Positions 21,918 to 22,215 of a stretch of 22,215 nucleotides of DNA are shown piece by piece (position 1 is the stretch's first letter; each line of letters starts with the position of its first letter). Position numbers and translations under genes: made by a program. The DNA comes from Conexibacter sp. (GTDB lineage: Bacteria; Actinomycetota; Thermoleophilia; Solirubrobacterales; Solirubrobacteraceae). The notes under the pieces are model-generated. The model was not told where the DNA came from. It ran no database searches and saw only the letters and a list, made by a program, of their open reading frames with translations. Location: positions 1 to 22,215 of the forward strand of contig JAOPZD010000654.1 of the NCBI GenBank assembly GCA_025964295.1, written 5' to 3'.

Positions 21918-22127
21918 TCAGTACACGTCCTCGCGCTGGATGCCGTTTGAAGCGTCCGGGAGTACACGACTCTTCCGGCGCCGGTACAGGGAGGTGCCGA
22001 TCGGCCGCTCGAGGTCGTTGACTAACGCATACACCTCCTCGTCTGGCGTCGCCCAGCCGAGCCTGTCCTCCTCGACCTCGACGTACCCGTCAAGCGAGGC
22101 GATCGCCGCGTATGTCAGCTTGGCCAT
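21918..22127 (-). pseudogene. N-terminal fragment of a dihydrofolate-reductase-family (RibD C-domain-like) protein
   Basis: ATG 22127 gives MAKLTYAAIASLDGYVEVEE, then GWATPDEEVYALVNDLERPIGTSLYRRR. This is the standard start of actinobacterial DHFR/RibD_C-family proteins, usually about 180-200 residues. After about residue 52 the similarity ends in KSRVLPDASN and a stop at 21918, so only the first quarter or so remains. It looks like a chromosomal gene damaged at or near the island's right junction. The 88 bp after 22127 contain nothing I can assign. Confidence 0.7.
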
Positions 22128-22215
22128 CTGACTCCAACCGGTCGTTGTTTACGGGTGCAGCCACGGCCCGCACGGCTGAGACCGCGATCGCCAGCCAAAA
22201 TCATCGGTCACACCC

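Overview
The window is GC-rich DNA from an actinobacterium. GTG and TTG starts are common, several genes look leaderless, and two decayed genes flanking a tRNA (an RTX-type calcium-binding protein and a LAL-type LuxR regulator), plus a truncated secreted protein, resemble families I associate with Thermoleophilia/Solirubrobacterales. That placement is inference. The window is almost entirely accessory DNA: parts of two integrative elements sit beside two tRNA genes, separated by about 1.1 kb of decayed chromosomal sequence.

Left element (1 to about 5054, left end outside the window). It ends at the 3' end of a tRNA-Gly(TCC) gene on the minus strand. Reading leftwards from the tRNA it holds a tyrosine integrase, an excisionase-like HTH protein, a probable rolling-circle-type replication initiator, a ribbon-helix-helix protein, a repeat-rich control region and, divergently, a large cargo gene that runs off the left edge. 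That cargo gene is open from 1734 to 1 and encodes an Mrr-like nuclease domain fused to a STAND-type P-loop NTPase, an Avs-like defence architecture.

Chromosomal spacer (5127-6250). It carries a frameshifted RTX-repeat gene on the minus strand and the C-terminal DNA-binding end of a LuxR/LAL regulator on the plus strand.

Right element (about 6281-21869, roughly 15.6 kb). It is inserted in the 3' half of an intact tRNA-Pro(GGG) gene. A 29-bp piece of that tRNA is repeated exactly at 21841-21869. Just inside each end are two copies of GCGGTCCAA spaced 12 bp apart. Its own integrase (10201-11458) has an early TAG and a frameshift, and the excisionase in front of it is broken, so the island looks immobilised. 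From left to right the cargo is: an uncharacterised protein with a PD-(D/E)xK-like segment; a scar where a secreted-protein fragment abuts an ArdC-like antirestriction fragment; the xis/int remnants; a 731-residue protein with a HEPN R-N-x3-H motif; a SIR2-domain protein; a convergent large helical/TPR-like protein; and a tightly overlapping minus-strand operon that looks like an ABC three-component (ABC-3C) system: Mrr-like nuclease effector, middle component, and a Rad50-like ATPase with a CPVC motif.

The right flank (after 21870) holds a truncated dihydrofolate-reductase-family gene. Overall the window looks like a two-element defence hot spot with at least four candidate anti-phage modules: Mrr-STAND, HEPN, SIR2 with or without TPR, and ABC-3C.
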